A DNA stretch of 38,925 nucleotides from Pelargonium nanum (taxonomy: Eukaryota > Streptophyta > Magnoliopsida > Geraniales > Geraniaceae): positions 1 to 38,925 of the forward strand of contig JAYMTF010000350.1 in the NCBI GenBank assembly GCA_036897485.1, given 5' to 3'. The notes below the pieces were generated by a model. That model was not told where the DNA came from. It did not search any database and saw nothing but the letters and a program-made list of their open reading frames with translations. Position numbers and translations under genes: made by a program. Shown here piece after piece: positions 10,121-22,500 of the stretch; positions within the stretch are counted from its first letter, which is position 1; every line of letters starts with the position of its first letter.

Positions 10121-13100
10121 ATGGCGCTATCTTCTTCTGTGTCCCAAGTTTCTCACATTCTATCATCAAATGCGTTATCACGCCGTGCCAAGCTCAACAC
10201 AACTATCTCTTACTCTCAATGCCTTCCCTTTAATCATCTTCATCGTTCTCATCATATTTCCAGGTAATATTTCTGTTATGTGATTCATACTTTTAAGGGT
10301 TATGGGAAATTGATAAGATGTGTATACTTACTGTATCTGGATACGTGTTGGTATCAATTTGTTGGTTGGTCTAGGGAAAAGGTCAGTTTGATTTTCTTAA
10401 GAATGTTAAATTTGACGGTCAATTGGTCATGGCAAATGGAAATGCCTATGTATGCATCACAATACAAAACCTTGTGATTCCTTATTTTGATACCTGCAGA
10501 TTATATTGGTTATTGAACCATTTGATATGGTAATATTAATAATTCCTTGGACGAGCACCACTTTGCTCATTATACATAAAATTGACTCTCATTTTCTTGA
10601 TTGCACTAGGATAACTGGTGTTTACTCTTTGCCCGGTTTTAGGTGTATCCATTACTGAGGAGCTGCTATCAAAAACTTCCTTTGAGCTCTCCTCTTATGT
10701 TGTTGTTTATTTTATTTTATTACCAAAGATATAAAGAGGGTTTCTTGTTGATTTTTCAGAGTGCGTTTTGTTTCTGGCCGAGGAAGAAGAGAGTCATCAA
10801 GTTTCCACGTCTTTGCGTCAGTTACAGGTACATGTTTATTTCATATGATATTGTGGCCTTTGTGGGAGATGGATTGTGACTTCTATATTCATTACTTCCT
10901 TCTCTTTTACTTGTAGATGTTGCATTGGAGACAGTCACAGAAAAGGTTCAGCTTCCCAAAGGTGACATGTGGTCTGTTCATAAATTTGGTGGGACATGCG
11001 TGGGAAGCTCGGAAAGAATAAAAAATGTTGCAGATATAATAGTTAAAGACGACACAGAGAGGAAGCTGGTGGTTGTCTCTGCAATGTCAAAGGTGACAGA
11101 TATGATGTATGACCTCATCAATAAGGCACAATCACGAGATGAATCCTATGTATCTGCATTGGATGTTGTTCTGGAAAAACATAAATTAACAGCACTTGAT
11201 CTACTTGATGGGGATATGCTTTCTACTTTCTTGTCACGGCTGCATGATGATATCAGTAACCTTAAAGCAATGCTTCGTGCAATATATATAGGTAGCATAT
11301 AATTCTTTCCCTCTATCTTTTAATCCATTGATTCACATTCACTCCCTTTATTGAGTAAGTACGTGTCTATGGACATTTGATAGGCATGGATTTTAATGTA
11401 TGACTTCAAACTTTACATTCTATCAACCATTGCTTAGTTGAGCTTTATATACATTTTCCGTCATATCAGTATTGTTCATATTAGTTTTTGTATTGAACGT
11501 ATTGGGTTGCAAACTTAATACATGATTTTGACAAAAACTGCTATTTTTTATTACTCATTCATATCAAATTGTGAATTTGTTTGCTTTTGTTGCAGCTGGT
11601 CATGCTACAGAATCTTTTACGGATTTTGTCGTAGGACATGGAGAGCTGTGGTCTGCTCAACTGCTGTCATCTGTTGTTAGAAAGGTTTGGTGGTTGCTAG
11701 TTTATTAATTTGAAGAGTATCTATTGATGGGATTCCCAATTTATACAATCTTAAGTTGTTATCCCTGTCCGACCTCTTTTCTAGAATGGAGTAGATTGCA
11801 CCTGGATGGACACAAGGGAAGTCCTTATTGTTAATCCTTCAGGCTCTAATCAAGTTGATCCAGATTTCACGGCATCTGAACAAAGACTTGAAAAATGGTA
11901 CTCCCAGAATTCTGCAAAGACCATAATTGCAACTGGTTTTATTGCTAGTACACCTCAAAATACCCCTACAACTTTGAAGAGAGATGGAAGTGACTTCTCT
12001 GCAGCAATCATGGGTGCTTTATTCAGGGCTCGTCAAGTCACAATTTGGACGGATGTTGATGGTGTGTATAGTGCAGACCCCAGAAAAGGTTTGTACTGCT
12101 CATTACTTGTGCACTCATACAACTTAAAGTCACACAATTAACTATGTCGATCATGCAATTCCTGTTTGAGAATCTGCTTGTTATAATTACTGTATGTTAG
12201 GGGCTCCCTCTGCTATTGGTTTTACTTATAATAGACATTTGGATCATGCATTTTTTAACTTCTCTATGAAAATTTTGTTTGGGGTTTGGTTCTGTGCTGA
12301 TTAACTCTTTCTCTGCAGTTAGCGAGTCAGTGATTTTGAAGACACTGTCTTACCAAGAGGCCTGGGAAATGGTGAGCTAGATTTTATGCTTGTAAAATTT
12401 CTTAGACTAGCATGATTCACATTTTAACATGACAGAATAAATGGATATGCAGTCATATTTTGGGGCAAATGTCTTGCATCCACGGACCATCATCCCAGTA
12501 ATGCGATATGATATTCCAATTGTAATACGGAACGTTTTCAATCTTTCTGCACCTGGAACAAAGATTTGCCGCCTTTCTGCTAATGAAAATGAAGAAAGCT
12601 TAAGTGTGGGTTCTTTTGTTAAAGGCTTTGCAACAATAGACAACGTGGCTCTTGTCAATGTTGAAGGGTATGCTGAGAGTTGCAGTTTTCTGCTGCACAT
12701 TCTCTGTGTGATTACAAATGTTTTAGATTTACAATTTCCACCCTGTTAGTATTCTTTTGAAATTTTCATCTTTCCTTTCCAGAACTGGAATGGCTGGTGT
12801 TCCGGGTACAGCTAGTGCTATATTTGGTGCTGTGAAAGATGTGGGTGCTAATGTAATCATGATATCTCAGGTACACTAACCCTCCTTCTAACATTAGTTA
12901 CCTTTTGAATTTGTACAGTTAAACTGATGCTATGATTGGATTTATTTTAGGCTAGTAGTGAGCATTCTGTGTGCTTTGCTGTGCCTGAGAAGGAAGTAAA
13001 AGCTGTTGCAGAGGCATTACAGTCCAGATTTCGTCAAGCTTTGGACGCTGGGCGTCTATCTCAGGTACTTGAATATGATTTTGATTAAACTTTCGAATCA

Positions 13101-16100
13101 GACAACTTGATACCTGTTGTTGTATTGTACTTAAGCTCGTTGACTCTTTATGAATGCAATTCTGTTACTCCTTTTCTTCCCTTTTTAAGGGAACCATAAT
13201 AAATCTATACAGTGTACTTAGCACTTAAAATTTTAAATTGGTTGTAGCCTGCAGGATGGCACAAGGATAATTTGGAAAAATTGAAACTTATTCATTTACT
13301 TGGATTGAACAATATTTTCAAACATCCTAGAATTTCAAACATGGATTAGTAACTGGGGTGGCATATACTGTTAATGAAGATTTATCGATATCGAGTCTGT
13401 CACTTGGAAAATTGTCAATATTTGTAGGCTGATTTGTAACTAGTGTTTTAACATTTTCCTGTGGCATTTTATGACGTGTTACTGAGTTTATTTCTAGCAT
13501 ATTGAAGTTCATATTTTTATGCTTTTTCTCCTTCTATATTAATTCGAACTCTTCTCAGGTTGAAGTCATTCCAAACTGTAGCATATTGGCAGCTGTCGGA
13601 CAAAAAATGGCCAGTACTCCAGGAGTTAGCGCAACACTTTTTAATGCTCTAGCAAAGGTTAGTGACATATTATTGTTTGAAATCAGAATAATAGGTTTCT
13701 TAATTTGAGTTTATATTTCAGATATTGCTCATATATAGCTATTTTCTCTTTAAAAGTTAGAACAATACCTGTGTATAGTGATCTGGGGTCTCCTTTACAT
13801 TTTCGCTCAATGTTTTAACTTCTCAATATTTCTGTGAAATCTTATGCAGGCTAATATTAATGTCCGTGCTATAGCTCAAGGTTGCTCTGAGTACAATATT
13901 ACAGTCGTAGTCAAGCGAGAAGATTCAATAAGGGCCCTAAGAGCTGTGCACTCAAGATTTTATCTTTCAAGAACCACTATAGCAATGGGCATTATTGGAC
14001 CTGGATTAATTGGTGCTACATTACTTGAGCAGCTGAGGGATCAGGTCCTCTTTAGTTCTCCTGCTCTTTTTTTATTTATTCTGCCATGATATAACTTCTA
14101 TATTTAACTAATCACCTAATTAATAAATAATTAGTACGACCAACATTAGAAAACAATTGGGAGATGGAATATTTTGGCTTTGCTTATATTAGTGCCGGCA
14201 GCTTTTGGATCTGCATTTGCATGGTTATATGATTTTTCTTTTTATCGTAGCTTTGGCCGGAAGGTTGTAGGCTTAATATTATAAGCTGAAATCTAAAATA
14301 AAATAAACTCTCTTTTGCAGGCAGCAACCCTAAAGGAAGATTTCAATATTGATTTGCGTGTTATGGGAATCACTGGCTCCAAGACAATGCTTTTAAGTGA
14401 CATGTAAGCTGAAAATATTTCAACTGTTCCTTTTTTCTCTGAAATAGTCTGATGAGTGTGTGTGTGTGTGTGTGGATGCCCCCCATCAATTCAATTGAAA
14501 TGGTTTTGCCTTCATCTCTTGGAGCAAAATGAAATTTGAACATACCAATTGTTATTGCTTTTTCCTTTTCACAACTTAATGTAAAAGGGGCTTTCTATAA
14601 GCATATGGATTTTGTAAGCATGCTACTGTGATTGATGGCTTCATATTCTGTCCGAGGTTGTTCTCATGAAAAACCATATTTAGTCTCTCCAGCTTTCAAC
14701 TAATTTTGACAATTAGATTTGAGGAAGATTTTTTAAATAGATTAATCACTGTGCCTTGAAGTAATGATTTGTCTCTGTGTGTATGTGTGTGTGCGCGCCC
14801 AACTGGATATTTTCATAGTAAATGTTATCTTTAGTGATATGTATGTTCTTTTCCTATAGTGTGTTTGTACTTTCTAGTTTTTATCCTACTTCTGAATGTT
14901 GTTATTGCTTGTGTCTCAATAATGCTGGCTTATATTCCTGTTTATTTATATTTGCTCCATTAAGCACAACCTTTTGTTGTCTATAGGGGCATTGACTTGT
15001 CTAAATGGGAAGAACTTCAGAAGAAGAAAGGAGAAGTGGCTGATTTGGAAAAACTTGTTAACCATGTGCATGGAAATCATCTTATTCCGAATACTGTTTT
15101 AGTAGATTGCACAGCAGATTCTGTTGTTGCCAGCCATTACTATGATTGGTTGCGGAAAGGAATTCATGTAATCACCCCCAATAAGAAAGCCAATTCAGGA
15201 CCTCTAGATCAGGTAAAGCCTTATTCCATATAAAAGATGTAATGAACTTCTGATATTTCCGCACTGCTTTCACTATTGCACTTTGCACTCAATATACCAT
15301 GCTTGGGCATTTTTATCGTATAATAATTACTTGAAAAAAATTGACACCGACCTTTTTTTTTTCTTCATAATGTCACATAATATGTATTGCGGTTGTGCTT
15401 AGGCGGCCTAGGAATATATTGCTTAAAGACCTACCAAAAACTTCTATGCGAGCACAAACACACCTTTTTTAACATGATCGCTATTAGATGGAAAGTTACC
15501 ACACTTGTTTTTAAGTTCCTTTTTCTTTGTCTCTAAAAAATTATAATGAGTTTGTTCTGACTACAAATTTAATCTGTGTTCCCAGTATCTAAAGTTGAGA
15601 GCACTTCAACGACAGTCGTATACACATTACTTTTATGAAGCTACTGTTGGAGCTGGTCTCCCAATTATTAGCACTTTACGGGGTCTCCTTGAAACAGGGG
15701 ATAAAATATTGCGTATTGAAGGCATCTTCAGGTGCTTTCTGTTAATAACTTCCTTTGCTGTTCTATGTTTTTGGGATCAAACATCTTCACATCTATATCT
15801 TTGTTGGAAAACACAATCACTTTTCTCAATTTCTGATTCATGCATTTTTCCCGGCATCTATATTTTTCCTTTAACACAATTGCTCTGTTGTTACCAGTGG
15901 TACCTTGAGTTACATCTTCAACAATTTCAAAGGTCAACGAGCATTCAGTGAGGTGGTTGCTGAAGCAAAACAGGCAGGTTACACTGAGCCAGATCCGAGG
16001 GATGATCTATCTGGAACTGATGTTGCTAGAAAGGTACCAAGTGTACTTAATTTTGCATTTCATTCTCTTGCCTGGAAATTGAACATCATAATATTTTGTG

Positions 16101-17594
16101 GTACACTACCAGATTTTGCCAAAGTGTCAGTTAAATGCCATTTTATCATCATTACTCCACAAGTTAGTTACTGATTTCGGAGTTCAGCTGGAATGTTAGT
16201 AACCGGAACTCTAATATTGTTCAAGTCCCAAGGAGCGTGTCGACCAAGCCTTTTGACTTCTTTTCTTCAGTTATAAAACGAGCCCCGTATGACATGTGCA
16301 CTCATAAAATTGACCACAATTTAGTCCCTCGGGTATAATGGGGCTTATAAGGGAGTTTACATGTTGCAGGTGATTATCCTTGCTAGAGAATCGGGTCTGA
16401 AGTTAGAACTTTCTGATATACCTGTCCAAAGCCTTGTTCCTGAACCATTAAGGGTGAGTATTTTTTTTTTTTCTAACCACCGCACTTCACTCTTTTAAAT
16501 AAGTTGATATCTGATGGACATTCTGGTTATTTGCTGCAGGCTAGTGCATCGGCTCAGGAGTTTATGCAGCAGTTGCCGCGGTTTGACCAGGATATGACCA
16601 AGAAACAACAGGATGCCGAGAATGCTGGGGAAGTAAGTATATTAAATAGGACTAGCAATTTGGGTCATAACGCGTGACTCGATACGAATACGAAATGAAT
16701 TTAAGCTGGCTCATGTTGACTAACTCAACCCGTTTAGTTAGTCATGTCGTGTTCGTGTCTCGAACCTGCTTGACATGTCTAACCCATTTGAGGATAAAAT
16801 GAGAGTTTTCTAAACATGTCGTGTCAATAATGACTCAGGTAACCAAATATGTTGGGTTATGTTAGATCAATCCGAACCCATTTACTTGAACGTATTAAGC
16901 TTGCCATGTCGTGCAACTCGACCCATTTAATAATCGGGTCATTTTCAGGTTGACTCATTTAACAGCATATTTAACTTTCAGCAACCCGTAATCACGAACT
17001 ATCACCCTTAATATTACATATGTTGCTGCTAATATCAAGCTAGCGAGAGAACCCATAAAGAAATGTTAGAGAATTCGATTCGAAGAAGCTGAAAGGGGTA
17101 GGTAGAGGTAGTCATAACTCATAACTCTACACGGGAATGGAAATAAGTAAAAATAGAAGACGCGATATACATGATTGGAGATAACATTAGAAAGAAAGAT
17201 CCGAGGAAGACTGTAGTTAAATTCCGCCCTAGGTTCAGGATAATCAACACTCATTTGCAAAAAAAAAACGCTATTTTGCTATATGGATTTTATCGCCGTT
17301 ACTATTGTGATTACTGTTCCCTAATGAGCTCGAGATCTGTATTTGAAGGTCCTGAGATATGTCGGGGTGGTAGACGTGACAAACCAGAAAGGGGTGGTTG
17401 AGTTGCGAAGGTACAAGAAAGAACACCCATTTGCGCAGCTATCAGGGTCCGATAACATCATCGCTTTCACGACAACAAGGTACAAGGAGCAGCCTCTGAT
17501 AGTCCGAGGACCGGGAGCCGGGGCTCAAGTCACAGCCGGAGGAATCTTCAGCGACATATTGCGCCTCGCCTCGTATCTTGGTGCACCATCATAG
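10121..17594 (+). CDS. AKHSDH: Bifunctional aspartokinase/homoserine dehydrogenase, plastid, 18 coding exons
   Basis: Catalyses the first and third steps of the aspartate pathway to Thr, Met and Ile: ATP-dependent phosphorylation of aspartate and NAD(P)H-dependent reduction of aspartate semialdehyde. Exons: 10121-10263, 10760-10827, 10917-11291, 11596-11684, 11785-12088, 12319-12371, 12453-12667, 12783-12870, 12951-13064, 13559-13657, 13850-14044, 14321-14403, 14987-15212, 15586-15731, 15898-16033, 16370-16453, 16540-16632, 17349-17594. They sum to 918 aa; I recall Arabidopsis homologues of about 910-916. Residues 1 to about 85 are Ser/Arg-rich, a plastid transit peptide. The kinase domain opens with KFGGT at 93-97. 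The central ACT region, where threonine inhibits the family, contains GTGMAGVPGTASAIFGAV. The dehydrogenase nucleotide loop GPGLIG is at 566-571, and DPRDDLSGTDVARK carries the conserved lysine of the family. Ends GAPS. Confidence 0.95.
14455..14474. repeat. (GT)n microsatellite in AK-HSDH intron 12
   Basis: An uninterrupted GTGTGT run lies in the intron between coding exons 12 and 13. A second interrupted run (GTGTGTATGTGTGTGTGCGCGC) is at about 14776-14798. Confidence 0.85.
16650..17010. repeat. Degenerate GACCCRTTTAA-type repeat in AK-HSDH intron 17
   Basis: The intron contains many scattered variants of CTCAACCCGTTTA, CATGTCGTG, CGACCCATTTAATAATCGGG and GTTGACTCATTTAACAG. This vocabulary is typical of a very common degenerate plant dispersed repeat. 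A related fragment (GGGTCATGTTCGTGTCGAACTC) occurs downstream of the gene at about 17814-17836. No coding capacity; ends not defined. Confidence 0.5.
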
Positions 17595-18740
17595 AATTTT
17601 GTGTTGCTCTTAGGTCTCTTGAATTGTTTGTGTTTCTTGTTGGTTGGTTGTTTTGTACTTGAGCTGTTTGTGCCTTGTAGTTTTGATATGATAGTTTCAA
17701 GTTTAATTAGTGAAGTGGTTTTGTGTATGATTGTATATAACTTGACAAACAAGTTTTAAAACATATACACAATTAGATTGTGGAAGACAATTATTTCCAA
17801 AGTTTGATAATTGGGTCATGTTCGTGTCGAACTCATATAAAACCCGATCGTTTTAGTCCCTAAATTAATTACCCAGGAGCAGTAAGAACTTACTTTTGGT
17901 CATCGGGAGGATCCGTATCAATCAAAACACTCATTTTTAGATTGATTCAAATTTTTTAGACGAAATGAGTATGTGTACATTGTTGTGTGACAATCTGTGT
18001 GTCATAATTTTTTATCTTTTGTTGAAAATTAACTTTAGACGAACAACAACCCGAAGTATATGCACCACCACCATCTCATAAATTTCTAGTAAGTGCTCCA
18101 TTTATAAGACATACTTTGTGCTTATCGTATGCTATATATTCCAAATTTTGTAAAAAAACTTGTACAAAATGATGCGGCAAATAAAGACACATGACATATC
18201 AATTACTCTATTGATGTGTTGATCAAATTACAATACGCCGCGTATACATTAAGTCTTATAAACCGAATGCTTCGCGCCAGAAAATCATGGGAGAGTGGTG
18301 GTATCATATATGTCGGGTTTTCATTCCTTTAAACTTAATTTTAACCACAAAATATATAAATGATACTGTCATGTAGATTACGAAGTCACTTTGTAGACTA
18401 AAATTTATACAAATTTTGTATTTTTTATCCAATATTTTTTGTGTCATGTCTTATGAATTTACACCTCATTTTGTAATGAGTTATTTTTTATTTTAATACA
18501 ATAAACGTTTATCCAATTATTGACTAAGTATTGTTTTTTAAGGCATGAAAATAAAATTAAAATCATTGACATGTGCCACACCGACTAAACCACCAATCAA
18601 AACACGCCACCTGTCCCATCTTTCCTAAATCAAAGAGACATTGTTTGACACGTAAGTAAAATCCACGTCAGAATCTGACTTCAGATCCCAAAAGATTCTA
18701 GCTTTTAACGTTGATAATAAAAAATTATCTTATTACACGT
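17595..18740. other. Intergenic region AK-HSDH to PYD1
   Basis: The first 150-200 bp should be the AK-HSDH 3' UTR. The remainder is AT-rich (18000-18580 particularly so), with no gene, tRNA or clear mobile element. From about 18590 on, CACGTAAG and CCACGTCAG words mark the PYD1 upstream region. Confidence 0.5.
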
Positions 18741-18748
18741 AACCTGCC

Positions 18749-19068
18749 CACGTGTCCTATCCCGATTCGTCAAATATTTATTTTTATTTATAAATAAAAG
18801 TCTCTCGCATGATCTTCAAATTTTCTTCACTGTCATCGTCATCGTCTTCTTCACTACAACACAAAACGACACATCTCTCTCTCTGTCTGAATCATTTCTA
18901 CAAATAAATAAATATTTAAAATATTTATTTATTTATTTTATTTATTTTTTCACGTCTCTCTTCGATCCCAATGCACCAATTTGTACTATAAAATTTTCAG
19001 AATCTTCTTCGATCGATCAGTAATTGCACACAGAGCTCTGTTTTGTGTCTTGAGCTTGATCCATTTCC
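18749..19068 (+). promoter_or_regulatory. PYD1: PYD1 promoter and 5' leader with G-box, TATA, palindrome and uORF
   Basis: CACGTGTC (18749-18756) is a perfect G-box/ABRE-type core about 40 bp upstream of a canonical TATAAATA (18789-18796). This places transcription start near 18820 and the leader at roughly 250 nt. The leader contains a CT microsatellite near 18873, a 16-bp perfect inverted repeat (18902-18934) and a six-codon uORF, ATG CAC CAA TTT GTA CTA TAA, at 18971-18991. G-boxes bind bZIP/bHLH factors and often give ABA, light or stress response; which applies here is not visible. Confidence 0.65.
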
Positions 19069-21220
19069 ATGGCTTCTCTGAACATGACTCAGATCCGAGT
19101 CAATAACTCGGTGGCTTCGATTTGTCCTCGCCGGTTCAGCTTGGCTCGTCCCAGCCGAGTTGGGTTCCGGGTCTTTGCTTCTCAGGCGGAGCCCGATCTC
19201 AGCGTCACTGTTAATGGGTTGAAAATGCCCAACCCGTTTGTGATCGGGTCGGGTCCTCCTGGGACCAACTACACCGTCATGAAGAGAGCTTTTGATGAAG
19301 GTTGGGGAGCTGTCATCGCCAAAACTGTAAGCTTTTGTTTTTAGTAATATTGTTTTTCTATTTTTTATTTCAGAATTGGAGCTAAAAAAAATGAGTTTTT
19401 CTTTGGAAGTAATGGAAATGAACAAATGGGTTCTTTTGTTTCTTGTTTTCATTTCGTGGGTTGAAATTTTAGTTTTATAATATGTATTTTTAAATTTTTT
19501 TCTAAATTTAAGAATTGAAGCTAGGGAGTAATTGGCATTAATGTTATTTTTGGTCCTTAATATGATATGGGTTTGATTTTTGTTCTTAGTTTCATAATTT
19601 TCTTGTGTTGCATGTTATGAGTGTTGTTGCACTCTTGTTTCTAAGGGAAAAAGTGAGTTTTTGATCTTCAATTTGGTTCTGTTTAGGTGTCACTGTTTTT
19701 CTTTGGAAGTAATTGAAATGGCTAAATGGATCCTTTTGTCTCTAGTTGATTTTCCTCAATTGTGATTTGTGGTTACCATTGTATGGGTTTGATTTTAGTT
19801 CATAGTTTCATATATCTTCAATTTGGTTCTGTTTGGGTGTCACTATTTTTCTTTGGAAGTAATGGAAATGGCCAACAGGGTGCTTTTGTTTCTTGTTTTC
19901 ATTTCATGGGTGGAAAAGAAATTGATTTTCCTCAATTGTGATTTGTGGTTAACTTGATATGGGTTTGATTTTTGCTCATAGTTTCATTATATTCTTGTAT
20001 TGAATATGCGTGTTTTACTTCTCGTTTCCATGTGAAAAAGTTTCAGTTTATGATCTTCAATTTGGTTCTGTTTAGGTGTCACTAGATGCAGGTAAAGTTA
20101 TAAATGTAACTCCAAGGTATGCTAAGCTTCGAGCTGGTGGAAATGGCTCGGCAAAAGGGACAATTATTGGATGGGAGAACATTGAGCTCATCAGTGACCG
20201 ACCTCTTGAAACTATGTTGAAAGAATTCAGGCAGTTGAAGGAGGAGTATCCCGATCGGATTCTCATTGCATCGATCATGGAAGAGTATGACAAGGCAGCA
20301 TGGGAGGAACTTATCGACCGCGTTGAGCAAACTGGGATTGTAAGCGGCACCTAAAATTTTAATTTGATTAGAACATAACAAAATACAAAACTTTGGTCAT
20401 GTTTTAATACATTTTTGCATTGTTCTCTAGGATGCAATTGAGGTCAACTTCTCATGCCCTCATGGCATGCCAGAGCGTAAAATGGGTGCTGCTGTCGGGC
20501 AGGACTGTGCATTGTTGGAAGAGGTGTGTGGATGGGTAAATGCAAAAGCTACTGTCCCTGTTTGGGCAAAGATGACTCCTAACATCACTGATATTACACA
20601 GGTGTGCTCGCTATCTTGTTCCTTTTTTTCTCTAGTCATTGTAAACCTCTTATTTGTTTCGAATGAGTATATACATAAAAAGATTGTTTTGTATTTGATT
20701 CATGGGAATGCTTATTTGCATTGTAATATGAGTGTGACTGGTGACATGTAATAAGAAAGTGTTATTGGTGCTTTTGACTTGTGCGTCTCTCTCCTTGACT
20801 TTTTTTTTTTGTTCAGTCTGATCAATACATTATTGACATTGAGATGAGCATTAATGTGAAGAGTGGTCACTGTTAGATTTTAACTCCTATCTCATTACCA
20901 TCTGATCTGATGACGAAAATGCTAATCAGGACACTTTTGCATACTTGTTTAGAAATGGATATTATACATTCGTACCATTTATTTGACTGCTTTGGTGATC
21001 CCAGGATAAAAATGTTGTAATCTGCAAGTGAGGGACATTTTTTTTACTTGTAACAAGTTAGCCATCGTAACACAAATTGTACTCAGCAGAAATCACATGG
21101 CCGAAGAAGTTTAAACATCTACTTTTCATATTTTCTCTTTGTTTCCCTCTAATGCATTGTACCAAGATAGGCATCATTTGTTATCACCTGCTTCAACTTT
21201 TGGTTTAGTTCTTACGTACA

Positions 21221-21264
<44 letters not shown>

Positions 21265-22500
21265 CCCGCCGGGGGTCCTTAAAAAAAAGGAAGTGAGGGG
21301 ATAGCTGCTATTAACACTATTATGAGCGTGATGGGAATCAATCTCAAGACCTTACATCCCGAGCCCTGTGTCGAGGGGTTTGTATTGTTAAACTGAGCAA
21401 AATGAGCTTTGTATTGACTTATAATTCATTTCAGATAGCTTACAAACAATTATTATCTAATATTTTTTGTCAGATACTCAACTCCCGGAGGGTATTCTTC
21501 GAAGGCAGTCCATCCTATTGCACTTGGAAAAGTGATGAGTATTGCAAAGATGATGAAGGCAGAATTCGGAGATACAGACTGTTCACTCTCTGGTATTGGA
21601 GGCGTTGAGACGGGTGATGATGCTGCTGAATTCATTCTTCTTGGAGCAAATACCGTTCAGGTAAGACTAGATAATTGAATAGTTTTTCCTACGCTCTTGG
21701 ATCAAACCGTTATTGTCACTTTCATTTCTACACAGTTGATAGATCTCTCTGTTGTCATTTCTACCATGTAGTAAAAAATTCAGCTTTTTAACTTCGATAC
21801 ATCTCTGTTCCTTTCCTTTTGTAGGTGTTTTCCTGCTAACTATCTGTTCCTCTCTGACTGAAGTTCTAATTCTAAATTTTAGAGCTACTAGTGTAGCGTT
21901 TGGATTAAAAAAAATTATAATCAGAACGGGAATCAAGAACCAGAATGGAAATGAGATTCCTATTTCAAACCATTTTCATGACCAAAAAGTTCTAATCCAA
22001 ACATGAAGAATGAGAATCCATTTCTAAACAAAAATTACAACCAAAATCTGTGTGAACCCACCAGTGTATATGTTTCAGTTTTATATGTGAATGTATTGAA
22101 ACAATTAACTTTTGTCTGTAGGTCTGTACTGGCGTTATGATGCACGGATATGGCCTCGTGAAGAAACTTTGTACTGAGCTGGAGGACTTCATGAGAATGC
22201 ACAATTTCTCAACAATAGAAGATTTTAGAGGGTACGTTAATCTATATTGGATAGCAAAATCTGTGTGAACCCAAAAAGTATCAGAATTTACCCGATAAAT
22301 TTATCCTAACATTACTCCTCATGCACGCGGGTGGTCTTTACAGGGCTTCTCTGCAGTATTTCACGACTCACACCGATTTGGTAAGAAGGCAACAAGAGGC
22401 AATTCAACAAAGAAAAGCTATCAAGAAAGGTTTGCAATCCGACAAAGATTGGACAGGAGACGGGTTTGTGAAAGAGACTGAGAGCATGGTTTCTAATTGA
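19069..22500 (+). CDS. PYD1: Dihydropyrimidine dehydrogenase (NADP+), plastid, 7 coding exons; exon 4 start damaged or misread
   Basis: Reduces uracil and thymine to dihydro forms, the first step of pyrimidine breakdown. Exons: 19069-19326, 20076-20339, 20431-20601, 21265-21377, 21474-21660, 22122-22231, 22344-22500; 420 codons including stop. The Arg/Ser-rich N-terminus (about residues 1-45) looks like a plastid transit peptide. The rest is one FMN-binding dihydroorotate-dehydrogenase-like barrel, as usual for the short plant/bacterial form that lacks the FeS/FAD part of animal DPYD. NFSCPHGM contains the catalytic-loop cysteine at residue 183; SGIGGVETGDDAAEF is the phosphate-binding end of the barrel. 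The C-terminus TGDGFVKETESMVSN fits the family. Exon 4 as written opens CCC GCC GGG GGT CCT TAA, an in-frame stop. One base missing near 21271 and one extra A at 21281-21288 would restore PARGSLKKGSEG, close to the family. I infer sequence error before gene loss. Confidence 0.9.
19387..20083. repeat. Degenerate tandem repeat in PYD1 intron 1 that includes the exon 2 acceptor
   Basis: The segment ATCTTCAATTTGGTTCTG followed by TTTAGGTGTCACT occurs at about 19664-19694, 19814-19844 and 20053-20083; the last copy is the authentic acceptor and start of exon 2. Spacings are about 150 and 239 bp. Companion words recur: CTTTGGAAGTAATGGAAATG at 19401, 19701 (one change) and 19851, and ATGGGTTTGATTTT followed by CATAGTTTCAT three times. 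The first copy keeps the AG/GTGTCACT junction intact (19685-19694); in the second the AG has become GG. Confidence 0.85.
21223..21262. repeat. 40-nt poly(T) tract at PYD1 intron 3 acceptor
   Basis: An uninterrupted run of about 40 T directly precedes the AG acceptor of exon 4 and acts as its polypyrimidine tract. Runs this long are unstable in vivo and hard to sequence, which bears on the irregular bases that follow. Confidence 0.95.

Noticed and set aside
18997-19452. 151-codon minus-strand frame over PYD1 exon 1
   Set aside because: Antisense to a clear transit peptide exon; no homology recognised.
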